This document shows positions 29,440 through 40,355 of a stretch of DNA of 64,000 nucleotides, in pieces. Position numbers and translations under genes: made by a program. A model generated the notes under the pieces. It saw nothing but the letters and a program-made list of their open reading frames with translations, was not told the DNA's origin and did not search any database. Origin of the DNA: Chrysogorgia sp. JL179-B06. Taxonomy: Eukaryota; Cnidaria; Anthozoa; Scleralcyonacea; Chrysogorgiidae. The stretch lies in NCBI GenBank assembly GCA_035772405.1, contig JAYKKM010000472.1, positions 1,319,501 through 1,383,500 on the forward strand, given 5' to 3'. Position 1 is the stretch's first letter. Every line of letters starts with the position of its first letter.

Positions 29440-29650
29440 TGAAAAGGACTTACAGTAGAACACCTGGACAACCAGAACCATGCAGGGACAACAAATTAAT
29501 GTAAGTAAAAAAATGTATTGAATTTCTATGTAATTGTTCTTTAATATTGCAAAGTTCCTATATGCATGCATATAGCTTAATTTATTTTTAACTCACTTCT
29601 TTTCTCTCTGTTTCATATTTCAGACAAAACTAAAGATCTGTTACAATCAT
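29440..29650 (+). other. Helentron 3' exon with intron (shared with copy B)
   Basis: CACCTGGACAACCAGAACCATGCAGGGAC leads to a GTAAGT donor near 29502. A TTTCATATTTCAG acceptor lies near 29624. The same arrangement is at 63660-63832 in copy B. This suggests a spliced 3' untranslated region in the element. Confidence 0.5.
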
Positions 29651-30127
29651 GAAAAACCTCAGCAATACTTACATTAAGGCGTCATTGCCATTGGAGTTGT
29701 ACAACTACGTTGAAGTTGTGAGTTACAGCACTAAACTACCACTTTAATACTCTGGTGTATATTAAATGACCTTATAACATCGACATAATATGGTATTAAT
29801 GAAACAGCAAACCCAATTAACACTGGCATCTGAAGTAAAGGGCCTCTACGACCACACAGTTGGATTTGTGAGTTGAACTAGCTATTAAACCATCAACCAC
29901 CAATTTATTACATTTAATTGGTATTAAATGACTTTGACATATTACTGGTATCGTATATGAAAGACCAAATTAACAATGGAGTGTGGAGTAAAGTGCTAAA
30001 GGCATTTAAATATCAATGCGCAGTCCACAAAGTCAACAGAGACAGAACTTCACTGGCATAATTCCTATCACTAGCATAGGCCAAAATATCGTCGTGATTA
30101 CAAACTCAGTGGAATTTCAAGTCGCCA

Positions 30128-30346
30128 TTCATGCAGCCAAAGAATTACTGTTATTCCAATGTCCACCAAAATATATTTGCTTTAACCACATGCTTGAATC
30201 GATGGAACGCATTATTATTGTAACATTGCCATTATCAAATTAAACAACTGTCATTCATGCAGCCAAAGTCGAAGAAATTACCATTATTCCAATATCCACC
30301 AAAATAACTTTGCTTTAACCACATACTTGAATCGATGGGATGCATT
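30128..30346. repeat. tandem duplication, ~129-bp period
   Basis: CATGCAGCCAAAG, then CCACCAAAATA, TTGCTTTAACCACAT and TTGAATCGATGG, occur twice (about 30128-30212 and 30257-30346). Confidence 0.7.
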
Positions 30347-31061
30347 GTTTGTGAATGTATTAACACCAAGCGACTGTCAACAAAGGTCAAAGCCATAAAC
30401 TTGATTCACTGCATATGTTTTGCCATTCGTACATCTCTCTTTTATAAAGAATTTTCATGTGGAGTTGTTAAAGAAACTATAAATTGCAAAAATGCTTTGA
30501 ATAATATCGAATATAAACAGTGTGTGGTCTTTAGATGTTCTGTTGCCATGGCAATTATTACCAAATCATCTGATGTATGTCATAAATAAATGGAAATTGT
30601 GAACACCATCGAAAGAGTTTTGCATCTCGAGACAAGTTTTAAAAAATGAAAATTGTGAACACTATCAAAACAGTATAATTATAAACAGCAACTGAAATTA
30701 ACTAGAATACATGTACACAAAATGTCACAATACTGTGTCATGTACTTCACTTCAGTTTAATAATTGACAGTAAAATACCATAATATACAGTAAATGAATT
30801 ATATGTTGTCCAGATCTAGGTTCTCCATACATGTATAATATTAACAAATAAAAAAACTAAGACGAACGTGTTATCTAATTCCAACTGTCTAACATGCCCA
30901 TTGGGGGCCATTGCATACCCATATCTCCCTAATTACTTGGGCCACTTGTGGTGAGCACAAGTCTTAAATCCAGCTTGATTTCTGTGTTCGTCGTCATCAT
31001 GTTCGTCGTTTTATACGTCGAGAGAATGTAATTATTGCGTGGGCGTATAAATAGCGAATTA

Positions 31062-31363
31062 AAGCGATTTCGGCCAGTTTTATTGTCAATGAATCGCAGT
31101 CTGAAAAGCATTTACGAAACCTGTAAACCCGCAAATTAATGCAAAGATTCTCTCCAAGATAACTGGATGACTAAGAGAAACACAGATGAGAGATTAAAGA
31201 GAGAACCGTGGACGAAACGTCAACATAACAGAGATAGTCGTTGCAAGGCAAAGCGATTTCGGACTTTCGTTTTATTGACAATGAATCGCAGTTGGAAAGT
31301 TTACCGAGACCTGTAAACCATTGCAAAGATTCTCTCCAAGATGAAAGAAACACAGATGAGAGA
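31062..31363. repeat. tandem duplication, ~185-bp period
   Basis: AAAGCGATTTCGG, TTGACAATGAATCGCAGT (with variants), GCAAAGATTCTCTCCAAGAT and AAACACAGATGAGAGAT occur in the same order at about 31062-31199 and 31251-31363. Confidence 0.7.
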
Positions 31364-32941
31364 TCAATCATGAAGACAGAATGGACAGCCGAAGGACAGG
31401 GAAATATTATGCTGTGTTGACATTTATCCCGCGAAACTCCGTAATATTAATCATTATGAAACGTTGTGTTTTTGTCCGATTTAAATCAATTCTATATCGA
31501 AATGATCACTTGAATCTGGCGAATCGAACGCTGTAGGTTTCGTCTACTTAAGATGTGAAGATCAGATGTATATATTAAAGCGATTAAAGTACGAATTCGT
31601 CTTTAAAATCAAAGGACATGGCTTCAATTATTTAATCAGCTTTTATCGCCATTAAACCGATGTAATTTCGTAACAGATATGTTTCGTATACCTTGCCGTT
31701 GATTTTTATATAAGTTTTGACACACGAATACATTCAATCGAACAGATATTAGAAAAAATAGTATTGCCGTGTTTAGTGTTTACATTAAATTTCGTCTGCG
31801 TGTTGGGAGGTCGGGCGTCCAAGACGTGTTGATCACGTGACGAGTTCTTTCTTTCTCTTCCTGGTTTGGATTGCGTTTGGTCGAGTGAACTGTCCTTATC
31901 GCCCTGTTGTGAAATGCCTTAGAATTTCACAAAACGTATTTGACCTGTAGACTATACCTAACTTGTGTACAGCCTAAACCAAACCTATGACCACACTGTT
32001 GACCACGTAATTGGACCACACATCAAGTTATTACACTGGTTAACATAAAATAAATGCTGTGACTATACATGACCATACATGTTTATGAAAGACCAGAAAA
32101 ACAGTATCCAAACCGACCATGCTCTTGTCAAGCACCATGAAGTTAAATATTTACACTGGTTAGTAAATGACATGACTACGTGGCCATAGGTGATGTTAAT
32201 GAGAAAACAGAAAAATGCTGGAGTGATGCTCATGGACTATTTCAACTATTAAACTGCCAAGCACCATGAAGTTATGTACATGTACACTAGTCAATAAATG
32301 ACATGACTACAGTACGTGGCCATATGTGATGTCCGTGAAAGGGCAGAAAAACGCTGGAGTGATCGGAGGCACTTGGACTATTTTAACAATTAAGCTGTCA
32401 AGCACCATAAAGTTATTTACACTGATTATTTCCACATGACACAGTTATTTATACATGACTGTGGCCATATGCGATGTTCATGTTAATGAAAGAGCAGAAA
32501 AACATTGGGGTAAAGGCATTTTAGACATTATTGCCGCATGCAAACTGACCACGATTTTGGACTGTTAAATCATCAAGCCCAAAGTTATTATACTGTATTA
32601 CTGGTGAATAAATGCATCATTACATGATCACATGATGTTAATGAAACGAATGAAGACATTTGATCATCGATGCAGTATCCAACATTAGAACATATATTGT
32701 ACCATTATCAATATTATTGCAAATTAGTTATACTGTAGAGCATTGATATTGTTAATTTGGACATTTTGAAGCCTCATTATAATGTTCAGCAGCATTTACT
32801 TAGTAATCAGTAATATGTGTGTTGAACGGAAAAATTCGAACGCGCTATCTACTAGCGTTCGAACGCTTGTGTGCGGCGTTCGAACAGTTGGAAGTTGGCT
32901 ATTAAGTGCCTACAAGCGTTCAAGGCTAGCATTTATTATAA

Positions 32942-33052
32942 GTAATAGCATGACATGAGGGAAATTAGTGATTAAATGCCCCGAAGGCGAACCTCCCAAG
33001 CCTGAGGGGACATTATTTTAATCACTAATTTCCCGATATGTCATGCTATTAG
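32942..33052. repeat. hairpin, ~45-bp arms
   Basis: TAATAGCATGACATGAGGGA at 32942 pairs with the reverse complement ending at 33052, continuing through the AAATTAGTGATTAAA block. It fits a small palindromic MITE. Confidence 0.7.
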
Positions 33053-33061
33053 TTTGTAATA

Positions 33062-33240
33062 GTATGATCACCGGGGTAAATACGTACCTAAAATGAACAG
33101 GTTTTGTGATTGGCTATATGGAACAAAAGTGATAGGGTTAGGACATTGGTTTCTTTGTGGTTGATTCTATTGTTTTATTGTTCGAATCAACCAATCACAA
33201 AACTTGATAGTATAGGTAGGTGATGACCCGATCACCGAGG
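33062..33240. repeat. palindromic MITE, copy 1
   Basis: The ends GATCACCGGGGTAAATAC..TACCTAAAATGA and TAGGTAGGTGATGACCCGATCAC are complementary. Inner TTTTGTGATTGG and CCAATCACAAAA also pair. A second copy lies at 48226-48400. Confidence 0.65.
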
Positions 33241-34410
33241 TACCGTAATTAGTTTCTATTGTTTAAAAGTCATGAGAACAAAGACATTTTGAATGCATGT
33301 GTGTAGGTGTGTATAAATGCGAGGTAGATTTGACAAAGCGTTGTTGTTCGATTTTGGCGAAGTCGAAGAGCACAGCACATAATAAAAGTCTCTTTATTGT
33401 TGTGTATAAAGGTATTGTTTGAATGTTCGGCCATGCATATAAATGCGGCCAATTTACTAAATCGCCCGCTCAGAGAGAAATTAGCGATTAAATTCCCGGA
33501 GAGAACAAAAGAATCTGAGGCGATCATGGTATTACATAACCAAACTGTCAAACATATCGTAAGCGTTCTTCGCGACGGTTCATGCGTTTAGCTTGCGTCA
33601 CTGCAGATTTCACGACAGGCTATTCAAGCGTCACAATCATCGGTTTACTTTGTTTTTAAGGCGTTCGCGAAAATGATAAGGTATGTTTTCCCATGGAGGG
33701 TCAATTCAGGAGCATACCTTGTACCCATGGGCCGTAACACAATCTGAGAAACAAACATAATACCTAAAGGCAAAATCTACTCTACCAACAGGTTTAAAAG
33801 GCAGATTGCTTACAGGCTAAATTACACCTCAAACCTGTAACAGCTGCCAAGTACCTAAGTATTTGGCAACAATACTTCAAGTGAACATTGTATGTCACTA
33901 TCCACATTAGTATAAATGACCACTGCTTTTGCTAATATTTGCTTATTTTATTGACTCTGCATCAAAACAAAATACTATAAAATGTTCTGTGTAAAATAGA
34001 GTCAATCAACAATATGAAAGGTACTTGTAGTATTAAAAAACAATATAACAGTCGATCGGATGTTCTCTTGCATGCTACATAATTTGTTGATGGACAAGTT
34101 CCTTTGCAACTTGCATGCATGCCATACATTTTTGCATGGTTTAGGCTAACTCTGCAGGCAACTCTGTGTCTTCTTCAATGTTTTGATTGAGCACGGAGCT
34201 TTTAAGCGAATCTGTTGAGCGGAATCTATAGACATATAGTATAATTAACGTTCGCAAATTACTCAAGTGAAACTGACAATCAACATTGTAATACGATATG
34301 ACATTGTAGCATTGCAAAAGAACACGGTTTGACTGTAAATATCACAAAACAAAACGGCATTAACTGAATACCATAAACTAATAACTATAAATTACACTGT
34401 ATATATAAAT
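33241..34410. other. no gene recognised
   Basis: Mixed unique-looking sequence with only short open frames. A second AAATTAGCGATTAAATTCCC near 33479 recalls the hairpin at 32942. Nothing coding is evident. Confidence 0.4.
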
Positions 34411-34639
34411 CAGGGGTGGATCCAGACTAGTTCAACTAGTTTCCGGAAACTAGTCACATTTTGATAAAAAATAAAAATTAACAATGTATTACTAAAGTTA
34501 TTTTTATTGATATTTTTACTTTTCACCGTGCGCAGTTGCTTGCACGTCTATTTTGCTAAATGATAGCCTGTATTATAGGTTTTTGGGGGAGGGCAAAATG
34601 GAGCGATCGAGCGCCGCGCGTGGAATAATCGTGTGGAAA

Positions 34640-34803
34640 TCTCAGGCAATTAGAGTGAACTAGTGCAAAACTTAGAGTGAACTAGTTAAAACTGTCTCCC
34701 ATTGGTTAATCGCTTCAAATCAATCAGAGTGAACTAGTCAAAACTGTCTCCTATTGGTTAATCGCCTTCAACCCAATTAGAGTGAACTAGTCATGAACTA
34801 GTC
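34640..34803. repeat. short direct repeats AGAGTGAACTAGT
   Basis: TTAGAGTGAACTAGT-like units occur four times, two of them followed by AAAACTGTCTCC(C/T)ATTGGTTAATCGC. They lie just before the TATA box and include CCAAT-box-like ATTGG, so they may be promoter elements of the hAT-type unit. Confidence 0.55.
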
Positions 34804-34809
34804 AGATCA

Positions 34810-34817
34810 TATAAATA
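34810..34817 (+). promoter_or_regulatory. TATA box
   Basis: TATAAATA about 60 bases before the ATG at 34870, and after inverted CCAAT-like boxes. Consensus only. Confidence 0.5.
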
Positions 34818-34869
34818 CGAAATGCCTCTCGCGTAGTCGCGTGGACAACCAGTTTGTCCTTTCAATAAA

Positions 34870-35206
34870 ATGGACTTGTTTACCAAACGATTGGCCGGTT
34901 TTCAACTCCCGATAAAATTACGCTATATTCCAAATATCTGGAAACCAGACCAGCAGTTGTTTGTTATTCCTCAAACGTGCGAGGCTGTGGGCTACGAAGG
35001 TTCAGGTTTGAATGGCTCGTGCGCTTCCCTTGGCTTGTTTATTCGAAGAAACCATGCCTTTGTTTAATTTTGATGGAGGGAAGAATGGCAACAAATTGAA
35101 TATTCAAATTATTCAAATCTCCCCTTACGTTCTGGACCACTGCTTGTTCGAAGTTTCAAAGTTATGCGGTAGTATTGCAATGGCGGATTTATGGCCAAAT
35201 ATATGA
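34870..35206 (+). pseudogene. hypothetical first-exon remnant
   Basis: The ATG follows a TATA box. The start reads MDLFTKRLAGFQLPIKLRYI. Near 35010 the frame seems to change to LFNFDGGKNGNKLNIQIIQI, and it stops at 35206. I do not recognise the family. Its place near the hAT-type left end suggests the start of a former transposase or cargo gene; this is inference. Confidence 0.3.
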
Positions 35207-35341
35207 CAAGGCGAGCGGTTTTCCTGCAAGAACGAATTAATGAAAACCGCGAGAAGATGAAGTCCATCATTACGACCGTGATTTTCTTTGCCAGAGTAAT
35301 AAGGAAGGAGAGATAACAACCCAGACGATGCCATCTTCCAA

Positions 35342-36243
35342 GTGTTATTTCAATTTGCTATCCAGATGACCAGATGCTGAACTAACATGATTTTCAACCA
35401 TTTGACCTTGCTACCTGGCCACCCTAGTGCTGAAATCATGATTTTCAACTATTTAACCTTCCTACTTGCTTTCCAGAATTCCAGATACTGAACTAACATG
35501 ATTTTCAACTATTTAGCCTTCCTAGTTGCTATCCAGGTGCTGAACTAACATGATTTTCAACTATTTAACCTTCCTACTTGCTATCCAGGTGCTGAACTCA
35601 CATGATTTTCAACTACCTGTATTTGACCTTCCTACCTGCCATCGAGGTGCTGAACTCACATGATTTTCATATATTTTACCTTCCTACCTGCCATACAGTT
35701 GCTGAACTCACATAATTTTCAACTATTTGACCTTACTACCTGCCGGCATATGATTTTCAACTATTTAACCTTCCTACTTGCTATCCAGATACTGAACTAA
35801 CATGATTTTCAACTATTTAACATTCCTACCTGCCATCCATGGGCTGAACTAACATGATTTTCAACTGTTTGACCTTCCTACCTGCTATCCAGATACTGAA
35901 CTAACATGATTTTCAACCATTGAACATTCCTACCTGCCATCCAGGGGCTGAACTCACATGATTTTCAACTACCTGTATTTGACCTTCCTACCTGCCATCG
36001 AGGTGCTGAACTCACATGATTTTCATATATTTTACCTTCCTACCTGCCATACAGTTGCTGAACTCACATAATTTTCAACTATTTGACCTTACTACCTGCC
36101 GGCATATGATTTTCAACTATTTAACCTTCCTACTTGCTATCCAGATACTGAACTCACATGATTTTCAACCATTTGACCTTCCTACCTGCCATTGAGGTGC
36201 TGAACTCACATGATTTTCAACTATTTGACCTTCCTACCTGCCA
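35342..36243. repeat. minisatellite, ~50-bp unit (left part)
   Basis: The unit GCTGAACTCACATGATTTTC, then AACTATTTGACCTTCCTACC, TGCCATCGAGGT, repeats about 15 times with variants. A longer block of several units (about 35600-35800) recurs almost unchanged at about 35950-36150, a higher-order duplication. The array resumes at 39431 after a LINE insertion. Confidence 0.85.
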
Positions 36244-36250
36244 TCGAGGT

Positions 36251-39200
36251 AGATGGATAGATAGATAGTTAGTTAGTTAGTTTAATAAAAATGTCACATT
36301 GCAGTCCGTAGACTGAATTGCGTAACATACAAAATAATAACATAATAAATATGTTACATTTATATATACAAAATTGAAAAGTTGTTAAGTAAAATTATGT
36401 ACAAGAGCTCCGTATATAGTAATTCGATTAAAAACTAGTCCAAACTTTTATGCTTTAAGTACACATGCTTGGAATAAAAGTGTTCTTGAAACGGTTCGTA
36501 TGAATACGGGGCATGGCATAGGTCCTGGAGTGTCTTAGATTGTAACTCTGTTTACTCTTGGGAGGTAACACAGACGAAAGTTTGTGATCCGGGCATGACG
36601 TGATAGAATCAAAAAGCTTGTGACATGATGCAACGCGTCTGGCATACAGTGTAACCAGACCGAGCAGTCTGAGTAGGATGCATGAGGACAAATGATAGAC
36701 GATATTGATAATTCTTTGTCATAGACTACTGCTGGTGGGAAATTATGGGTGTTCTTTTTAAAATCAATGTACATCTCCTTGCATTTGTCAGTGTTCAATA
36801 TCATCTTATTTTCGTTCGACCACGCCTCAACAGCGGAGACAGCATTTTGTACATCACTGCTGGAGCCTCGAGGTATAGTCTGGGCAATCCACGAATTTCC
36901 ATGTAAGCGCATCAACTTTGAGATCGTTAATCATTAACAAAAACAACCAGGGACCAAGTTTGGTCCCCTGGGGAACCCCAGCGGGGACTGAGCCCCACTC
37001 CGACTGACAGTCAGCTGATAGTTTGACTCGTTGTTTCCGGTCAGTCAGAAAGTCCAACACCCAAACGGCGACGCTTCGTGGAATGTTCAGACCTAAGATC
37101 TTAGTGGCCAACAAATTGTGATCAATAAGGTCGAAGGCCTTGCGATAATCAAAAAGCACAATTCTGACAGCCGCGCCCGTGGCGTTGGTGGCTTTGGACC
37201 AGTGGTGTATCATAGATATCAGAGCGTGCAAGGTGGAAGATCTTGGGATACCACCGTATTGATTAGGGTCGATAATCTGCAACACCGCAGGACCAACATG
37301 TGCAGAAACCACAAACTCCTCCGCAAGCTTGGAGATGGCGGGCGTCAACGAGATAGGACGCAGGTGTTTACTGGCATCTAACACAGGTTTCTGTTTTGGA
37401 AGGGGTACCACATCAGCAAGCTTCCATGAGGCGGGAAGACATTGTTCTCTAAAGCTAGCGTTCAGTATGGAAGTGATGGGCTGCACTAGGATCTCTGCGT
37501 ATTCTCGTAGGAGCCAATTGCCAACGCCGTCAGGTCCAGTCGCCTTGCGTGGGTTCAATTTGGTTAGAGTAGAGAGAACAGCTAATTCAGTGATGGTAAA
37601 CAAATTTGAATCATCCTCATCAACAGGGACTATATTTAAGGGATGGTAGTTTTCCATAGGCTCCAAGAACGCAGCGTTAATGGCATTGGCTATTTCAAGA
37701 TCACTAGAATGATCAAAGCGACATCCAAGCTGCAGGTTTGACAAAAGACTTGCCGAGGCGGGAGTCATACCGGCAATTCGTTTAACGGCGCTCCACCACT
37801 GAGAAGGTTTGGTATTCTTTAGATTAGCAATTTTAGATGTAAAGTACTTACTGCGAAGTGATTTGCGCACGCGGTTGACTTCATTACGGTAACGCCTGTA
37901 TTGATCCATATCCCCTTGGTGAAAGGCAAGCTGGCGGAGCTTGATGAGGTTCTTAAACTGCTCAGTAACCCAGGGGGGGTCATTTGAATGGAATTTGACG
38001 TGTTTGACCGGCATGATATGATCAAGACCGATTTTAATGAAATCCATAAAGAGCGCCAGTTTGGATTCACACTTAGGAGCATCATTGATCACTGACCAGT
38101 CGATAGATGAGAGAAAACGCCCGAGCTCTGACTTGCGACTGGCTCGGGTGTCACGCTTGGAGACAGTAGTCCTGCTTGGTCCTTCTCTAGGGGCACATAT
38201 GGTTGGACGCACGATGACGACATTGTGGTCAGAAAGGCCAAACGGCAGTAGAATATGCACAGAGTTCTTATCGTATAGATCTGGCAGGTTGGTTAAAACC
38301 AAATCCAAAATTTGATCGCCCCTGGTGGGTTTGTCAACAAGTTGCCGTAGTCTAAACTGAACAAGAAGACGATTAATTTTCAGCCGATTGAAATCACCAC
38401 AGAGAAGGATCCCACAACCTGGGAATTCACCCTCAATAGTAGTCAAAGTTGTTGATAAATAGTCCAGCAAAGCAGAGTCCCTGGTGCAGTCATTAAAAAA
38501 CGGGTGGTATATGGTGGCCGCGATAACACAAGGTATCCCACGTGGAAGTCTTTTTGGTCTAATCCACGCCCATAATGCTTCGAACTCACAGACTTCTTGG
38601 TTATTTACAAGATCCTAATTGATCGAGTTCTCTATGTATAGCCCTGTGCCACCGTGGATATCGGTAACACGATTTCTTGAAATCAACGAATAACCAGGGA
38701 TATGGAGATGGTTATCGCAAATCGAATCCCTCAGCCACGTTTCAGTAAAAAAACCTAAATCAGGTTTAAGGTCCAGGATAGTCAAGCGAACTTCATCGAT
38801 CTTGGGCGCTAAGGACATTGTATTAGCAAGCAACAGGCTCAGACCAAACACGCGATTCACATGGACGATCAGTAATGATTGGATTCGGGATGATGACACT
38901 ACACCGAAGAATTCCCGATGGTGATCGTAAGTTATTCATTCGGTCCACAGACGGCGCCAGTGAAACATGACGGTTGTTTGTCTTACCAATTCCAAAGATA
39001 TTAGTTTGAATATTTAATGGCCTCGGCGAACAGCTATGCAAAATAGGAAATTCGAATACTTGTGAAGCATTTTTATCATAAACCGTCGTGATATTTTCGC
39101 TTGAAATTAGAGTAGTATCGGCGCTGAATTGAGTAGTAGTAGTAGTAGTCTCCAGACACGATAGGCTGTTAATACGTTTACTGCGACCGCCACGGCAACC

Positions 39201-39430
39201 ACGACGAGTAGATTTCACACGGGAAATACTGTGTTCAGTGAGGCATCGCCACAGAACTGGACTCAGCAGGGCCGAGGAAAACGCCGATAACTGTTGTAGT
39301 GCTAATCTTGAGTACATCAAAGCCATGTTCTTGAGTTTGGACCAGTTTTTGGATGTTAAATCGTAATAAAACTCAGTAAATTGAAGAAATATTACGGAGC
39401 GTAAAAAGTCATGTGCGGCCAGTCAGGCGC
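36251..39430 (-). mobile_element. CR1-like LINE, near full length
   Basis: A 3180-bp insertion splits the minisatellite and is flanked by the 7-bp duplication TCGAGGT (36244-36250 and 39431-39437). On the minus strand it ends in short repeats, ACTAACTAACTATCTATC, as CR1/L2-type elements often do. It holds an endonuclease and reverse transcriptase. Confidence 0.85.
36455..39326 (-). pseudogene. CR1-like endonuclease/reverse transcriptase, frameshifted
   Basis: The N-terminal part from 39326 has a basic RRGCRGGRSKR stretch. The endonuclease is read at 38899-38615 (FFTETWLRD, GYSLISRNR, GGTGLYI) and from 38470 (ILLCGDFNRLK, LPFGLSDHNVV). The reverse transcriptase follows with NPRKATGPDGVGNWLL, LRPISLTPAISKLAEE, LFDYRKAFDLIDH and GVPQGTKLGPWLFLLMINDL. 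The frame shifts exactly at the catalytic FVDD box (near 36895) and continues as WSNENKMILNTDKCKEMYIDF. Other shifts are near 38850, 38600 and 36690. It copied itself by target-primed reverse transcription; this copy is dead. Assignment to CR1 rather than L2/Rex is by overall look. Confidence 0.88.
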
Positions 39431-39560
39431 TCGAGGTGCTGAACTCACATGATTTTCAACTATTTGACCTTCCTACCTGCCATCATTGTGCTGAACTAAC
39501 ATGATTTTCAACTATTTAATATTCCTACCTGCCATCCAAGGGCTGAACTTAGTGTTGAAC
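39431..39560. repeat. minisatellite (right part)
   Basis: The same ~50-bp unit as 35342-36243 continues for about two and a half copies after the LINE. This shows the array predates the LINE. Confidence 0.85.
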
Positions 39561-40208
39561 TGATGCAGCCATTAATTTGAAAACACTACATATATACTGT
39601 GCTTTAAATGTTTGAAATTATGGTATTATTTGAAATTAAGGTTAATTTTGAAAAACCAGGTCAGGGTTACTAACTATAATATTCATTGTAACATATTTTT
39701 ACCAGTCACCATCCGACAGTAGAAGTAGTACAAAATTACTGTGTTACAAATTGATTTGGTAGAGGGAATGCAATAATTGAAAAATTGTTCCCATTGAAGT
39801 GTACTATGATGAGGTAGACTATAGTTAGGGTGTTTATGACCTTAATATTTTATATTTACTATTAAGACTGCCCTCAAAATGCAGGAACTAGCATTTCAGA
39901 GCCTTAGAAAATCAAAAAAAATTATATAAACATAAATGTCACTCTTCCATAAGTATAAATTACTGTAAAACCCTACTAATTTTTATTCCAACTGTAAATT
40001 TAGACATGTATTCACGTTTTCTGACCTTCCAGAGTTCTGTAAAATCTTCCCACAAAATGCAGGAAATGGCATTTCAGAGACTCTAGATTTCAAAATTTTC
40101 CGGGGGGGCATGCCCCCCAACCCCTCTAGAAATCTCGTGCCTTTGGCACTCGATTCTCGCGCCTTCGGCGTTCGGAAACTAGTCACAAAAATCCCTAGAT
40201 CCACCCCT
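39561..40208. other. hAT-type right terminal region, noncoding
   Basis: AT-rich, then two related blocks (AATGCAGGAACTAGCATTTC near 39880; AATGCAGGAAATGGCATTTC near 40058). A GGGGGGGCATGCCCCCC palindrome lies near 40100, before the terminal repeat. No gene. Confidence 0.5.
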
Positions 40209-40355
40209 GATAAAATAGTCAACTGTAAACATGGCTGTTCAACAAATAAATACCCAGATACATGGTCATGGTATTAAATTCATGACAACAGCAACAAAAC
40301 AGGTTTGCCAATAAAACTATAGGCAGTATTAAACAACTTGCCTACAATAGTAAAG

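Larger units (their letters stand above)
29700..32660. repeat. Helentron 3' tail with tandem repeats
   Basis: No coding gene. Motifs such as TTACACTGG, AAATGACATGACTAC, GAAAGACCAGAAAAAC and CAAGCACCATGAAGTTA recur at roughly 125-135 bp spacing from 32020 to 32540. Related but more diverged units occur at 29740-29990. Copy B shows the same opening of this tail at 63900-64000. Other stretches (30600-31060, 31364-31950) show nothing I can name. Confidence 0.55.
22343..32700 (+). mobile_element. Helentron copy A, 5'-truncated
   Basis: It carries, in order, a peptidase-like N-terminal domain, degenerate 57-bp repeats, a zinc-ribbon, a DUF6570-like domain, Rep with HUH and Tyr motifs, Pif1 helicase and an apurinic-type endonuclease. 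That set defines the Helentron branch of Helitrons. The same family appears as copy B (54.9-64 kb), with roughly nine of ten bases equal in the helicase part I aligned by eye. The 5' part (2A, OTU) is missing where the Polinton abuts. The 3' limit is uncertain; the tail shares a spliced 3' exon and tandem repeats with copy B. Confidence 0.85.
34411..40209. mobile_element. hAT-type nonautonomous element carrying nested insertions
   Basis: The left end CAGGGGTGGATCCAGACTAG and the right end, whose reverse complement begins CAGGGGTGGATCTAG, match. TTTCCGGAAACTAGTCAC follows inside each end. CAGGGG-type ends are usual for hAT elements. Inside are short AGAGTGAACTAGT repeats, a TATA box, a short ORF, a minisatellite and a whole LINE. 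The 8-bp target duplication is not clear (both flanks read ATAAA-like). Confidence 0.65.

Noticed and set aside
35342..36243. CRISPR-like spaced repeats
   Set aside because: Units are contiguous with variable sequence and no unique spacers; this is a eukaryotic minisatellite.
37118..38315. Plus-strand frames opposite the LINE
   Set aside because: They are antisense shadows of the LINE reverse transcriptase and endonuclease.
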